NCBI GenBank assembly: GCA_020636935.1 | Contig: JACJWW010000002.1 | Location: forward strand, 1-64,000 | Length of the DNA: 64,000 nt | Source: Nocardioidaceae bacterium | GTDB lineage: Bacteria > Actinomycetota > Actinomycetes > Propionibacteriales > Nocardioidaceae | Direction of reading: 5' to 3' | Part shown: positions 42,645 through 52,849 of the stretch, piece after piece | Layout: every line of letters begins with the position of its first letter | Position numbering within the stretch: position 1 is the first letter of the stretch | The notes under the pieces: model-generated | Told to the model about the DNA's origin: nothing | The model's database searches: none | What the model saw: only the letters and a program-made list of their open reading frames with translations | Program-made: the position numbers and the translations under genes

Positions 42645-42841
42645 TCGCCCCCCTTTTGGATGAATGACTTCACGAAGTCTTCGGCATTCGACTCGAGGAC
42701 TTCATCAATGTCACCCAAGATTGCATCAATGTCCTCATCGAGCTTTTCCTTGCGCTCCGAGATCGTCTCGGACGGGGCTGCAACTTCATCGGCTACGGCC
42801 TCCTCTTGAGACTTCCGTGGATGCTTTTGTTCTTGGCTCAT
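42641..42841 (-). CDS. pup: Prokaryotic ubiquitin-like protein Pup, GGE terminus
   Basis: 66-residue intrinsically disordered tag. The conserved C-terminal half has the coiled-coil ARC-binding region (SERKEKLDEDIDAILGDIDE) and ends FVKSFIQKGGE. Because it already ends in Glu it can be ligated by PafA without Dop deamidation; in mycobacteria Pup ends GGQ. The N-terminus is charged and poorly conserved, as usual. It lies between dop and prcB in transcription order and overlaps prcB by GTGA. Confidence 0.97.
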   Translation of the reverse strand: MSQEQKHPRKSQEEAVADEVAAPSETISERKEKLDEDIDAILGDIDEVLESNAEDFVKSFIQKGGE

Positions 42842-42903
42842 GACTCCTCCTGGCCATACCTACGCGTGGTCATCCAACAACCACCAAGACGAGCCTATCC
42901 TCA

Positions 42904-44400
42904 TCAACTACGAGTGAGTTCCTCAAACAGGCCCAAAGCCGTTGCATGTCGGGAAAAGAGATCGCCCACATGGGCCTCACTGCCCTTGAGCGGATCCAAC
43001 GTGGGGACACGCTGCAGCGAGTCATAACCATCCAGGTCGAAGATCACGGAGTCCCAAGAGGCCGCTGCCACCTGGTCTGGATACTGGGACAGACAACGAC
43101 CACGGAAATAGGCGCGTGTATCACGGGGCGGCTCATGCATGGCCTCTTCAATCTCCGAATCACCAAGCAACCGCCGCATCCTCCCCGACTGAACGAGCCG
43201 ATGATAGAGGCCCTTTTCGGGACGCAGGTCGTGATACTGCAGATCCACAAGGTGCAATTTGGCATCATCCCACCCAAGTCCATCACGCTGTTGGTAAGAG
43301 CGTAGGAGGCGCAGTTTTGCCACCCAGTCAAACCGGTCGGCGCAAAGCATCGGATCGACGGCTAGCAACTCAAGGGCTTCCTCCCAAAGGAGGAGCACCT
43401 CTTTGGTGTGCTCATCTGCGGAAGACCCAACGAAATCCTGGGCCATCCGCAGATAAGCCTGTTGCAGAGCCAATCCGGTCAATTCACGCCCATCCTTGAG
43501 TAGCACCGCAGCCTTCAGGGTGGGGTCATGGGATATCTCCTTCAATGCCGCCACAGGCGCGGTCAGGGCCAGGTCGTCTAAGGGATATCCGGCCTCGATC
43601 ATGGCAAGCACAATCGAGGTCGTTCCTACCTTCAACAACATGGCGTGCTCACTGAGATTGGCATCTCCAATGATCACGTGAAGGCGACGAAATCGCGTTG
43701 CATCGGCATGGGGCTCATCGCGAGTGTTGATGATTGGCCTCTTCAGCGTGGTCTCCAGGCCAACTTCAACCTCGAAGAAGTCGGCCCTTTGGCTCAGTTG
43801 AAACCCATGGCCACCTCCTTCTTGCCCCAGGCCTACCCTGCCCGCTCCACAGATGACCTGCCTGGACACGAAGAAGGGCGTCAGATGGCGCACCAAATCA
43901 TTGAACGGTGTCTCCCGGTTAACCAAGTAGTTCTCATGCGCCCCATAAGAGGCTCCTTTGTTGTCGGTGTTGTTCTTGTAGAGCACCAAATCGGGCGGTT
44001 CGACCGCGGCAGCGAAACGCGCCGCGTCAAGTGCGATCTGATCCCCAGCCTTGTCCCACAACACGACATCCCGAGGATTGGTGCACTCGGGAGTGGAGTA
44101 CTCCGGGTGCGCGTGGTCGACGTACAACCTGGCCCCGTTGGTCAAAATCACGTTGGCCAGACCAAGATCCTCGTCGGTCAACTGGCTGGGATCAGCAACG
44201 GAGCGAGACATGTCGAAGCCACGGGCATCGCGCAGCGGAGATTCTTCTTCAAAATCCCATCTGGCACGTCTGGCCTTCAAAGTCGCGGAGGCGTAGGCAT
44301 TGACCAGACGTGTGCTGGCCACCATCGGGTTGGCATGAGGAGAGCCGACCACGGAGATCCCGAACTCGGTCTCGGTGCCCATGACCCGTCGTACACTCAT
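42904..44400 (-). CDS. dop: Depupylase (deamidase of Pup) Dop
   Basis: Removes Pup from substrates; in GGQ-Pup species it also deamidates Pup. 498 residues, PafA-like fold. N-terminal GTETEFGIS carries the metal Glu residues; residues about 40-75 form the Dop-specific insertion loop (ARRARWDFEEESPLRDARG); GARLYVDHAHPEYSTPE contains the key Asp near 95; YKNNTDNKGASYGAHENYL follows. The insertion separates it from PafA. With a GGE Pup encoded nearby, only depupylation is needed here. It precedes pup in the transcript. Confidence 0.96.
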   Translation of the reverse strand: MSVRRVMGTETEFGISVVGSPHANPMVASTRLVNAYASATLKARRARWDFEEESPLRDARGFDMSRSVADPSQLTDEDLGLANVILTNGARLYVDHAHPEYSTPECTNPRDVVLWDKAGDQIALDAARFAAAVEPPDLVLYKNNTDNKGASYGAHENYLVNRETPFNDLVRHLTPFFVSRQVICGAGRVGLGQEGGGHGFQLSQRADFFEVEVGLETTLKRPIINTRDEPHADATRFRRLHVIIGDANLSEHAMLLKVGTTSIVLAMIEAGYPLDDLALTAPVAALKEISHDPTLKAAVLLKDGRELTGLALQQAYLRMAQDFVGSSADEHTKEVLLLWEEALELLAVDPMLCADRFDWVAKLRLLRSYQQRDGLGWDDAKLHLVDLQYHDLRPEKGLYHRLVQSGRMRRLLGDSEIEEAMHEPPRDTRAYFRGRCLSQYPDQVAAASWDSVIFDLDGYDSLQRVPTLDPLKGSEAHVGDLFSRHATALGLFEELTRS

Positions 44401-44454
44401 GAACGCACCTCGATCTCAGGAGCCCAAGCAAGCACCGCGCTGCACGTCACTGGT

Positions 44455-46191
44455 TCACAGGTACTGGCCGGTATTGGACACATTGTCGATTGACCTACCG
44501 GGCTCGGTGCCCTGCTTGCCGTTGACCAGGGTGCGGATGAACACGATCCGCTCCCCCTTCTTGCCGGAGATGCGCGCCCAGTCATCGGGATTGGTGGTGT
44601 TGGGCAGGTCTTCGTTTTCCTTGAACTCATCGCCGCACGCTTGCATCAGATGGGCGACTCTGAGCCCCTTCTGGGAGTACTCGATGAAGTCCTTGATCGC
44701 CATCTTCTTTGCACGGTCGACGATATTTTGGATCATTGCGCCTGAGTTGAAATCCTTGAAGTAGAGCACTTCCTTGTCACCATTGGCATAGGTCACTTCA
44801 AGGAATCGGTTCTCCTCCTCTTGTGAATACATCCGCTCCACGGTCGCGGTGATCATCGCGCTGATGCAGCGCTCTGGATCATTGCCAAACTCCGCCAAGT
44901 CATCAGCATGCAGTGGCAGTTGCGTGGTGAGATATTTGCTGAAGATGTCGCGTGCGGCCTCGGCATCTGGGCGTTCGATCTTGATCTTGACGTCAAGGCG
45001 GCCGGGCCTCAAGATCGCGGGATCGATCATGTCTTCTCGATTGGAGGCTCCAATCACGATGACATTCTCAAGGCCTTCAACGCCGTCAATCTCGCTGAGG
45101 AGTTGGGGCACGATCGTGTTTTCGACATCGGATGACACCCCCGAACCTCTGGTGCGGAAGAGCGAATCCATCTCGTCGAAGAAGACAATCACGGGCGTGC
45201 CACCATTGGCCTTTTCGCGCGCTCGTTGGAAGACCAATCGAATGTGCCGCTCGGTCTCTCCGACGTACTTGTTGAGCAACTCTGGTCCCTTGATGTTGAG
45301 GAAGTAGCTCTTGCCCTCGTGACCGGTACGGTCAGCCACCTTCTTGGCCAAGGAGGCGGCGACGGCCTTGGCGATCAAGGTCTTGCCGCAACCTGGCGGC
45401 CCATAAAGCAACACTCCCTTCGGTGGTGTGAGGGCGTGCTCCTTGTAGAGGTCGGGATAGAGATATGGCATTTCGACTGCATCTCTGATCAGCTCGATCT
45501 GGCCGCCAAGCCCACCAATGTCTTCATAGGCGATGTCGGGCACCTCTTCAAGGACGAGTTCCTCGACCTCGGACTTCGGCACCCGCTCATAGACATATGC
45601 AGACTTCACATCCAGCAACAGGCTGTCGCCAGCGCGCAAGGTAATCTCTCGCAACGGGGCTGCGACTCGGACCACCCGCTCTTCGTCGGCGTTGGCGATC
45701 ACCAAGGCACGTTCGCCATCGGCCAACATCTCCTTGAACATGACCACTTCGCCAACGGTCTCGAAGTCCAGAGCCGCCACGACATTGAGCGCCTCGTTGA
45801 GCATCACCTCTTGCCCTCTGGTCATCGCATCGGTATCCACGCCAGGGCTGACATTGACTCGCAACTTGCGGCCGCCGGTCAACACGTCAACGGACTTGTC
45901 TTCATTGGCTTGCAGGAAGGTGCCGAAGCCAGCCGGAGGTTGGGCCAACCGATCAACCTCTTCCTTGAGGGTGACGATCTGCTCGCGTGCATCTCGAAGG
46001 GCACGAGCCAGCCGCTCGTTTTGAGAAGTCACCGACGACAAAGAACGTTGGGTTTCATTGAGCCGTTGCTCAAGGGCAAATGCGCCTGCGCGAGTAGTCC
46101 GCGGGCTGTCTTTCAACCGCGCCAACTCAGCCCTGAGCGCGGCCACGTCCTGCTCAAGCTCTTGTCTGGTCTGATCACCTGAATTTGACAC
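44455..46191 (-). CDS. arc: Proteasome-associated AAA ATPase ARC/Mpa
   Basis: Hexameric unfoldase that binds Pup and feeds tagged proteins into the 20S core. 578 residues: N-terminal coiled coil (about 5-85), tandem OB domains (90-205), AAA module with Walker A GPPGCGKT (264-271), Walker B FFDEMDSLF, and arginine-finger RPGRLDVKI. It ends GQYL, the C-terminal motif with penultimate Tyr that docks into the alpha ring. The GTG start has GGGAGGT (46200-46206) 8 bases upstream. The 122-base gap before it is free of genes and may hold the locus promoter. Confidence 0.97.
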   Translation of the reverse strand: MSNSGDQTRQELEQDVAALRAELARLKDSPRTTRAGAFALEQRLNETQRSLSSVTSQNERLARALRDAREQIVTLKEEVDRLAQPPAGFGTFLQANEDKSVDVLTGGRKLRVNVSPGVDTDAMTRGQEVMLNEALNVVAALDFETVGEVVMFKEMLADGERALVIANADEERVVRVAAPLREITLRAGDSLLLDVKSAYVYERVPKSEVEELVLEEVPDIAYEDIGGLGGQIELIRDAVEMPYLYPDLYKEHALTPPKGVLLYGPPGCGKTLIAKAVAASLAKKVADRTGHEGKSYFLNIKGPELLNKYVGETERHIRLVFQRAREKANGGTPVIVFFDEMDSLFRTRGSGVSSDVENTIVPQLLSEIDGVEGLENVIVIGASNREDMIDPAILRPGRLDVKIKIERPDAEAARDIFSKYLTTQLPLHADDLAEFGNDPERCISAMITATVERMYSQEEENRFLEVTYANGDKEVLYFKDFNSGAMIQNIVDRAKKMAIKDFIEYSQKGLRVAHLMQACGDEFKENEDLPNTTNPDDWARISGKKGERIVFIRTLVNGKQGTEPGRSIDNVSNTGQYL

Positions 46192-46313
46192 GCGATCGCA
46201 CCTCCCAATCCTCTTCTATCGACACTAGCCAATGCTCGTACATAAGTAGGGTGGATTTGACGCATCTGCCTTGAACAAAGTGTCTTCAGGTTGCCGAGGC
46301 TCCTTGAAACAGC

Positions 46314-47252
46314 TCAGCTGTCAACGGGCTGGTCAACTGCTGAAGGGGGTAGTCCAACAGGCCTTGGCCCCTGGTAGTCCACCCCATACGCCCCAGGAGC
46401 CGGTCTGCGCTTCTTGACGGGCGCTTGGTTGCCGGGCGCCATTCGTCGTGCTGTCACCAAGAAGCCGGTGTGCCCGTTCATCTTGTGACTGGGCCGCACC
46501 GCCAAACCTTCAACATGCCATTCACGCACGAGGGTCTCCCAGGGCAGGGGCTCGGTGAACTCGCCATGCGCACGCAGAGTCTCGGTGATGCGCCCCAACT
46601 GGGTGGTGGTGGCCACATAGGCCACCACAATCCCGCCCGGTGCCAGGCAGTCAGCAACCGCGGGCACGCACTCCCACGGAGCCAGCATGTCGAGCACAAC
46701 ACGATCGATTGATCCTGGCTCGTGACATCGCCCCAACTCCTCGGCCAAGTCACCGACAGTCAACTGCCAGGCAGGGTGAACTCCGCCGAAGAATTGGTGC
46801 ACATTTTGCTTCGCAATATCGGCGAACTCCTCACGGCGCTCGAAGGAGGAAACCAACCCATCGGGGCCGACTGCACGCAGAAGAGAGCAGGTCAATGCAC
46901 CGGAGCCGACTCCCGCCTCAACGACCCGGGCCCCTGGGAACATGTCTGCCATCGCCACGATCTGTGCGGCATCCTTGGGGTAGACCACCGCTGCTCCCCT
47001 CGGCATCGAGACAACGAACTCACTCAGCAGCGGCCGGAAGACCAGGTACTCGCCCCCCGAAGTCGAGGCGATGGAGAAGCCCTCGTCTCGGCCGATCAAG
47101 TCATCGTGGCTGATGCCCCCCCTGTTGGTGTGGAAGGTCTTGCCCACTTCCAAACAGATGTTGTGCTTGCGGCCCTTCGCGTCGACCAACCGCACCCACT
47201 CACCCGCGGCGAGTGGCCCTCGGCGTACTCCCGACCAGTCGTTGTGATTCAA
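46314..47252 (-). CDS. trmI: tRNA (adenine-58-N1)-methyltransferase TrmI
   Basis: Methylates A58 in the T-loop of tRNAs with S-adenosylmethionine. 312 residues. The N-terminal beta-barrel domain (RRGPLAAGEWVRLVDAKGRK) precedes the Rossmann fold with VVEAGVGSGALTCSLLRAVG and the catalytic region VVLDMLAPWECVPAV. The M. tuberculosis homologue (Rv2118c) is adjacent to the Pup-proteasome locus too. The C-terminal 40 residues are a Pro/Arg-rich tail. Its start overlaps the M50 protease stop by ATGA. Confidence 0.93.
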   Translation of the reverse strand: MNHNDWSGVRRGPLAAGEWVRLVDAKGRKHNICLEVGKTFHTNRGGISHDDLIGRDEGFSIASTSGGEYLVFRPLLSEFVVSMPRGAAVVYPKDAAQIVAMADMFPGARVVEAGVGSGALTCSLLRAVGPDGLVSSFERREEFADIAKQNVHQFFGGVHPAWQLTVGDLAEELGRCHEPGSIDRVVLDMLAPWECVPAVADCLAPGGIVVAYVATTTQLGRITETLRAHGEFTEPLPWETLVREWHVEGLAVRPSHKMNGHTGFLVTARRMAPGNQAPVKKRRPAPGAYGVDYQGPRPVGLPPSAVDQPVDS

Positions 47253-48409
47253 GCCTTGCCTTTCATCATGACCGCGAAAACCCGGTCAACATCTTCGATA
47301 TTTAGAACGCCGTAAATCGACCCGTCTGGCTCGACCAATAGGTAGTCGGTCGCCGGGCTTTCAGAGATCGACTTGATCAGGTCTTCACCCACGAGGTCGG
47401 CGCGAAGCACCAAGCTTTGGTCGAAGGATCGCGACACATTTGCGACGCTGACCCAGGCACGGCGCTCCTCAGGCACTGCAGCCAACGAAGCTTCGTTCAC
47501 AATCCCTGAGATCTGGCCGTCACCCGAGGTCAACACGATCGCTCCCGCCTGATCGGCCCGAGCTCGGCGTACGGCTTCACCGACGGAGAGGTCTTGGGGC
47601 ACCGTGATCGTGCGACGGGCCAAATTGCGAGCAGACAGTGCCGGCAGTCGGCGCCGCAGCCGAGCGTCCATGAGCGACGCAGAGGCCCCTGACCACAGGA
47701 AAGCAGCGATGATGCCCGCCATGAGCACGTCAACCAGGCTTACCCGAAGGCCTAGGATCTGCAGCACCAATACGGTCACGAGGGTGAGTACCGCTGCTAT
47801 CCGCCCACCCCATGCAGCCACCACTGTGCCCAGATGTTGATCTCGCAAGCCACCCCAGACCATCGCACGTAGGACTCGTCCGCCATCCAGCGGCAGGCCG
47901 GGCACGAGGTTCAAGACGCCTACCAACAGATTGGCTCCCGCCAATGCCTGAAGCGCCAACAGAATCAGGCCATCGGGAGCAATCAGCGCACCTGCGAGCG
48001 CCAACATCCCGATCCCGATCGAGGTAAGCGGGCCGACGACCGCGATCGCAAACTCCTGCCAAGCAGTCTTGCTGGCTGATCCGATCTGGGTGACTCCGCC
48101 CAAGAAGTCCAGTTGGATCGCATGCACCTCCATCCCGAATGCCCGGGCCACCAAGGCATGAGAGATCTCATGAAGAAGTACGGACAAATACAGAAGCACC
48201 GCAAAAGCAACACCAGCGAGATACTTGAGTGGCCCCAAACCTGGACGCACTGAGTCGACTGCCGGAGCCATGAGCACTGCAATGATCAAGGCCAGGATGA
48301 ACCACGAGGCCCGGACGAGCACATCGATGCCGGCGATTGTGCCGATCTTGATCGTGCCCGGAGGGCGACCCATTCCAGGGGCGTGCGATGGATCTGACTC
48401 GGGCTTCAC
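47249..48409 (-). CDS. M50 site-2 protease family protein with CBS domains (Rip3-like)
   Basis: Intramembrane metalloprotease of 386 residues. The zinc motif HEISH is in LLHEISHALVARAFG, and the second motif is NLVPGLPLDGGRVLR; both catalytic elements are present. Six hydrophobic segments are seen, followed by a pair of CBS domains (about 265-380: TVPQDLSVGEAVRRARADQ, DYLLVEPDGSIYGVLN). CBS domains probably sense nucleotides and tune activity. Site-2 proteases cleave anti-sigma factors or other membrane proteins; the substrate here is unknown. Coupled to trmI. Confidence 0.9.
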   Translation of the reverse strand: MKPESDPSHAPGMGRPPGTIKIGTIAGIDVLVRASWFILALIIAVLMAPAVDSVRPGLGPLKYLAGVAFAVLLYLSVLLHEISHALVARAFGMEVHAIQLDFLGGVTQIGSASKTAWQEFAIAVVGPLTSIGIGMLALAGALIAPDGLILLALQALAGANLLVGVLNLVPGLPLDGGRVLRAMVWGGLRDQHLGTVVAAWGGRIAAVLTLVTVLVLQILGLRVSLVDVLMAGIIAAFLWSGASASLMDARLRRRLPALSARNLARRTITVPQDLSVGEAVRRARADQAGAIVLTSGDGQISGIVNEASLAAVPEERRAWVSVANVSRSFDQSLVLRADLVGEDLIKSISESPATDYLLVEPDGSIYGVLNIEDVDRVFAVMMKGKA

Positions 48410-48427
48410 GAACCCAACGCTAGCTGG

Positions 48428-49105
48428 TCAGGAGTTGTCACTCGACTCACGCCGCCGGGACACCAGACCTTGCAACTCCTTGAGGCTCACGGTCGTGAGC
48501 GAGCTGACGAGGTGGAGGCTCGGCTTGGGGTCCACGGAAACACGATGTGGGACGGCCAGGACTTGACAGCCAGCAGCGGCTGCGGAAGCACAACCTGTAG
48601 GGGAATCCTCAATGGCAACCGCGTCTTCAGGCCGCACGTCCAGCAGCGACATGGCCTGCAGATAGGGATCTGGGTGAGGCTTGCCTCGAGACACCTGGTC
48701 TCCTGCGACAACCACCTCAAAACTGCCTGATGGCATGGCCGCGATGATCGGGTCCACAAAACTCGAATACGACATCGTTACCAGGGCGGTAGGGATTTGA
48801 GCCGCCTTGATCTCCTTGAGCAACTCCATTGCTCCGGGACGCCAGGGGAGCTCCCCCTGGAGTTTGGTGACGACCATCTCCAAGATCTCGTCACGGATCT
48901 GCCATGGCTCCAGATCTTCGATCCCCATGTGCTTCTTGGCATAGGCAGCCGCGTCGAGAAGATCAAGACCAACGAGATTCAGGGCATGCTCTTCAGTCCA
49001 CGGGGCGTCATATCTCGCCGCCATCTCAAATTCACACTCAAACCAATAGGGCTCGGTGTCCACGAGCGTGCCATCCATGTCCCACAGGACTGCCTTCAAA
49101 GGCAC
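48428..49105 (-). CDS. HAD-superfamily hydrolase (phosphatase/phosphoglucomutase-like)
   Basis: 225-residue soluble HAD enzyme of the PGMB-like group. Motif I is LWDMDGTLVDTEP, motif II ALVTMSYSS, motif III GKPHPDPYL and motif IV AIEDSPTGCASAAAAG. A C1 cap domain lies between motifs I and II. The substrate is a small phosphate ester and cannot be named. It begins at a GTG 3 bases after the metH stop, so it is in the metH transcript. Confidence 0.85.
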   Translation of the reverse strand: MPLKAVLWDMDGTLVDTEPYWFECEFEMAARYDAPWTEEHALNLVGLDLLDAAAYAKKHMGIEDLEPWQIRDEILEMVVTKLQGELPWRPGAMELLKEIKAAQIPTALVTMSYSSFVDPIIAAMPSGSFEVVVAGDQVSRGKPHPDPYLQAMSLLDVRPEDAVAIEDSPTGCASAAAAGCQVLAVPHRVSVDPKPSLHLVSSLTTVSLKELQGLVSRRRESSDNS

Positions 49106-49108
49106 CGG

Positions 49109-52100
49109 TCAGTCCTCAGGGTCATAGGCCAGATTTGCAGACAGCCACCGCTCGGCCTCAGACAGGGTCCAGCCCTTTCGCAAGGCGTAGTCCTCGACCT
49201 GATCCTTGCCCAGCCGACCGACCACGAAATATTGGGATTCTGGGTGGGAGAAATACCAGCCGCTCACGGCAGCACCAGGCCACATGGCCATCCCGTCGGT
49301 CAACTCGATGCCGGTATTTGCATGTACGTCGAGCAGCTCCCAGAGGGTCCGCTTCTCGGTGTGGTCGGGACACGCGGGATAGCCAGGGGCTGGTCTGACC
49401 CCTTTGTAGGACTCGGCGATCAAGGCTTCATTGTCCAGATCTTCATCGGGCATGTAGCCCCAGTGCTCCATCCGGACACGTTGGTGCATGCGCTCCGCGA
49501 AGGCCTCTGCCAGACGGTCGGCCACCGACTCCAGGAGGATGGCCGAATAGTCGTCCAGTTGCTCCTTGAACTCCATGATCTTCTCACCAGAACCGAGCCC
49601 CGCGGTCACCGCAAAGCCACCGACATAATCTGCGATGCCGGTCTCCTTCGGAGCGACAAAATCTGAAAGCGCCTTGTTGGAGATGCCTTCGCGATGTTGG
49701 CCTTGTTGACGAAGATGATGCAGATTGACGAGCACCTCATCACGTGATTCATCGGTGTAGATCTCAACATCGTCACCGATGGCGTTGGCCGGGAAGAAGC
49801 CGATCACCGCATTGGCCCGCAACCATCCTTCAGCGATGACCTTGTCGAGCATTTCCTGGGCATCGTCGTACAGTCGCCGGGCCGCCTCGCCGGTGGCCGG
49901 GTTGTTCAAGATGTCGGGGAACTTGCCCTTCATCTCCCAGGCATTGAAGAACGGCTGCCAGTCAATGAACTCGCGCAGCTCGGCCAAGTCATATTCGGTG
50001 AAAACGTGGACGCCCGGCTGCTTCGGTGCTGTCGGCCGGTGCGTAGACCAGTCGATCTTGGGTTTGTTGGCCCGGGCATCTGCAATCGACAACATGGGTC
50101 GGTCGTGCTTGGCCGCGTGGCGCTTGCGCAAGGCGTCGTAGTCAGCCTTGGTCTCGGCCAACAACTGCTCGCGGCGATCGTCGGACAACAGCGCCGAGGC
50201 CACTGGCACCGACCGTGACGCATCCTTCACCCAAAGGACAGGTCCGTGATACTTGGGCGTGATCTTCACAGCAGTGTGCGCGCGAGATGTGGTCGCTCCA
50301 CCGACCAGCAATGGAATCTCAAAGCCCTGTCGCTCCATCTCAGCCGCGAAATTCGCCATCTCGTCAAGGGAAGGCGTGATCAGGCCCGACAGGCCCACCA
50401 GGTCAGCGTCCACCTCCTTGACGGTGTCCAAGATCTTCTGAGCCGGCACCATGACCCCGAGATCAATGACTTCGTAGTTGTTGCACTGCAAGACCACACC
50501 GACGATGTTCTTGCCGATGTCATGCACGTCTCCCTTGACGGTCGCCATCACGATCTTGCCATTGGTACGGCTCTCATCGCCTGGTTGCTTCTCGTCTTCG
50601 ATGAACGGGATCAGATAGGCAACAGACTTCTTCATCACCCTGGCCGATTTGACCACTTGTGGCAGGAACATCTTGCCTGCACCGAAGAGGTCACCGACGA
50701 CGTTCATGCCATCCATCAAGGGGCCTTCGATCACCTCAATGGTGCGTCCACCACGCTCATTGACCAAGGTTCTCAGCTCTTCGGTGTCTTCCTCCACGTG
50801 ACTGTCAATGCCCTTCACGAGGGCGTGGGTAATCCGCTCTGCCACGGGCAGGGTGCGCCACTCAGACTGCTCCTCTTCGGCTTGATCGCCCTGCTTGTTG
50901 TGTGCTTCGGCGATCTCAAGCAAACGATCAGCTGCATCGGGGCGACGGTTGAGGATCACATCTTCGATTCGCTCACGTAGCTCAGCGTCGATTTCGTCAT
51001 AGGGCACCAGCGCTCCGGCATTGACGATGCCCATGTCAAGGCCAGCCTTGATCGCATGGAACAGGAAGACCGCGTGGATTGCCTCGCGAACCGGGTTGTT
51101 GCCTCGGAAGGAGAATGAGACATTCGAGATGCCACCTGACACAAGTGCCCCAGGTAGGTTTTGCTTGATCCAGCGGGTCGCCTCAATGAAGTCAACGCCA
51201 TAGTTGGCGTGCTCCTCAATGCCAGTCGCAACCGCAAAGACATTGGGGTCAAAGATGATGTCTTCCTTGGGGAAGCCAACCTCATCGACGAGTACGTCAT
51301 AGGCGCGCTTGCAGATCTCTTTGCGCCGTTGCAGATTGTCTGCCTGCCCATCTTCGTCAAAGGCCATCACGACTACAGCTGCGCCGTATTTGCGGCAGAG
51401 CCGAGCTTGAGCGATGAAAGGCTCCAGGCCTTCCTTCATGGAGATTGAGTTGACGATTGGCTTGCCCTGGATGCAGCGCAATCCGGCTTCGATAACCTCC
51501 CACTTGGAGGAGTCGACCATGATCGGCACTCGACTGATGTCAGGCTCACTGGCAATGAGCTTGACGAATCGATCCATCGCGGCAACGCCGTCGATCATCC
51601 CCTCGTCCATGTTGACGTCAATGACTTGAGCGCCGACCTCGACCTGTTGGGCCGCCACTGACAGTGCGGTGTCGTAGTCCTGCTCCTTGATCAACTTGCG
51701 GAAGCGTGCGGAGCCGGTGATATTGGTGCGCTCGCCGACGTTGACGAAGAGCGATTCCTCGGTGATGTTGAGTGGCTCCAAACCAGACAGGCGCATTGCC
51801 GGGGCGATCACGCTCGGCTTTCGCGGTGCCTGCCCGGCAACCGCCTCCGCGATGGCGTTGATATGACCAGGTGTCGTGCCACAGCAACCACCAACGAAAT
51901 TGAGCAGCCCAGCAGAGCCGAACTCCTCGATCACTTCCGCCATCTGAGCGGGAGTCTCGTCGTACTCACCAAAAGCATTGGGCAACCCTGCGTTGGGATA
52001 ACAAGATACGAAGCAGTCGGCCACCCGAGACAGTTCAGCAAGATATGGCCGGATCTCTCGCGCACCCAAAGCGCAGTTCAATCCGATCGCGAGCGGACGG

Positions 52101-52849
52101 GCATGTCGCATGGAGTTCCAAAAGGCCTCTGTGACCTGACCCGACAGGGTGCGACCTGAAGCGTCTGTGATCGTGCCTGAGATGATCACCGGCCATCTGC
52201 GCCCTCGCTGCTCAAACAGGGTCTCGAGCGCGAAGATGGCGGCCTTGGCGTTGAGGGTGTCGAAGATGGTTTCGATCAGGAGGAGATCGGCGCCACCATC
52301 AACCAAGCCTTGAGCCTGTTCAAGATAGGCATCCACCAGCTGCTCATACGAGATATTGCGCATGCCCGGGTCGTTTACGTCGGGCGAGATCGAAGCAGTT
52401 CGGTTGGTGGGCCCAAGGCCCCCAGCCACGAATCTGGGTCGATCAGGGTCTGCGGCAAAAGCCTTGTCTGCCGCCGCGCGCGCCAACTTCGCAGCTTCGT
52501 AGTTCATCTCATAGGAAAGCTCTTCCATGCCATAGTCGGCCTGGGAGATGCGTTGCGCGCTGAAGGTGTTGGTGGCGACGACATCAGCCCCGGCATCCAA
52601 ATAGGCAGCATGAATGCTCTCGATGATCTCTGGCTGACTGAGGCTCAAGAGATCAGAATTGCCCTTGACCTCGCTCTCCCAATCGGCGAAGCGCGCCCCA
52701 CGAAAACCTGATTCATCAAGCTGATGCCCTTGAATCATCGTGCCCATCGCCCCATCGATCACCAGCACCCGCTCGTGCAAGAGTCGAGTGAGTTCTTCAG
52801 TTGCGTCGGGACGCTCGTTCGATGGGAAGTCAGGCCGTGGGGTGGTCAA
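49109..52849 (-). CDS. metH: Cobalamin-dependent methionine synthase
   Basis: Transfers methyl from 5-methyltetrahydrofolate to homocysteine through B12. 1246 residues in standard order: homocysteine domain with zinc ligands in GLNCALG and GGCCGTTP, pterin domain (EEHANYGVDFIEATRWIK and around), B12 domain with DVHDIGKNIV supplying the axial His, and the AdoMet reactivation domain (NTGIELTDGMAMWPGA). TTG 52849 is chosen because GGAGAG stands 3 bases upstream; a TTG at 52864 is the alternative. No cobalamin riboswitch is visible in the 190 bases before it. PAC2 diverges from it. Confidence 0.95.
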   Translation of the reverse strand: MTTPRPDFPSNERPDATEELTRLLHERVLVIDGAMGTMIQGHQLDESGFRGARFADWESEVKGNSDLLSLSQPEIIESIHAAYLDAGADVVATNTFSAQRISQADYGMEELSYEMNYEAAKLARAAADKAFAADPDRPRFVAGGLGPTNRTASISPDVNDPGMRNISYEQLVDAYLEQAQGLVDGGADLLLIETIFDTLNAKAAIFALETLFEQRGRRWPVIISGTITDASGRTLSGQVTEAFWNSMRHARPLAIGLNCALGAREIRPYLAELSRVADCFVSCYPNAGLPNAFGEYDETPAQMAEVIEEFGSAGLLNFVGGCCGTTPGHINAIAEAVAGQAPRKPSVIAPAMRLSGLEPLNITEESLFVNVGERTNITGSARFRKLIKEQDYDTALSVAAQQVEVGAQVIDVNMDEGMIDGVAAMDRFVKLIASEPDISRVPIMVDSSKWEVIEAGLRCIQGKPIVNSISMKEGLEPFIAQARLCRKYGAAVVVMAFDEDGQADNLQRRKEICKRAYDVLVDEVGFPKEDIIFDPNVFAVATGIEEHANYGVDFIEATRWIKQNLPGALVSGGISNVSFSFRGNNPVREAIHAVFLFHAIKAGLDMGIVNAGALVPYDEIDAELRERIEDVILNRRPDAADRLLEIAEAHNKQGDQAEEEQSEWRTLPVAERITHALVKGIDSHVEEDTEELRTLVNERGGRTIEVIEGPLMDGMNVVGDLFGAGKMFLPQVVKSARVMKKSVAYLIPFIEDEKQPGDESRTNGKIVMATVKGDVHDIGKNIVGVVLQCNNYEVIDLGVMVPAQKILDTVKEVDADLVGLSGLITPSLDEMANFAAEMERQGFEIPLLVGGATTSRAHTAVKITPKYHGPVLWVKDASRSVPVASALLSDDRREQLLAETKADYDALRKRHAAKHDRPMLSIADARANKPKIDWSTHRPTAPKQPGVHVFTEYDLAELREFIDWQPFFNAWEMKGKFPDILNNPATGEAARRLYDDAQEMLDKVIAEGWLRANAVIGFFPANAIGDDVEIYTDESRDEVLVNLHHLRQQGQHREGISNKALSDFVAPKETGIADYVGGFAVTAGLGSGEKIMEFKEQLDDYSAILLESVADRLAEAFAERMHQRVRMEHWGYMPDEDLDNEALIAESYKGVRPAPGYPACPDHTEKRTLWELLDVHANTGIELTDGMAMWPGAAVSGWYFSHPESQYFVVGRLGKDQVEDYALRKGWTLSEAERWLSANLAYDPED

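Noticed and set aside
45226..46182. A 318-codon forward frame inside ARC
   Set aside because: Antisense shadow of a gene with strong AAA and coiled-coil features; high GC leaves such frames open.
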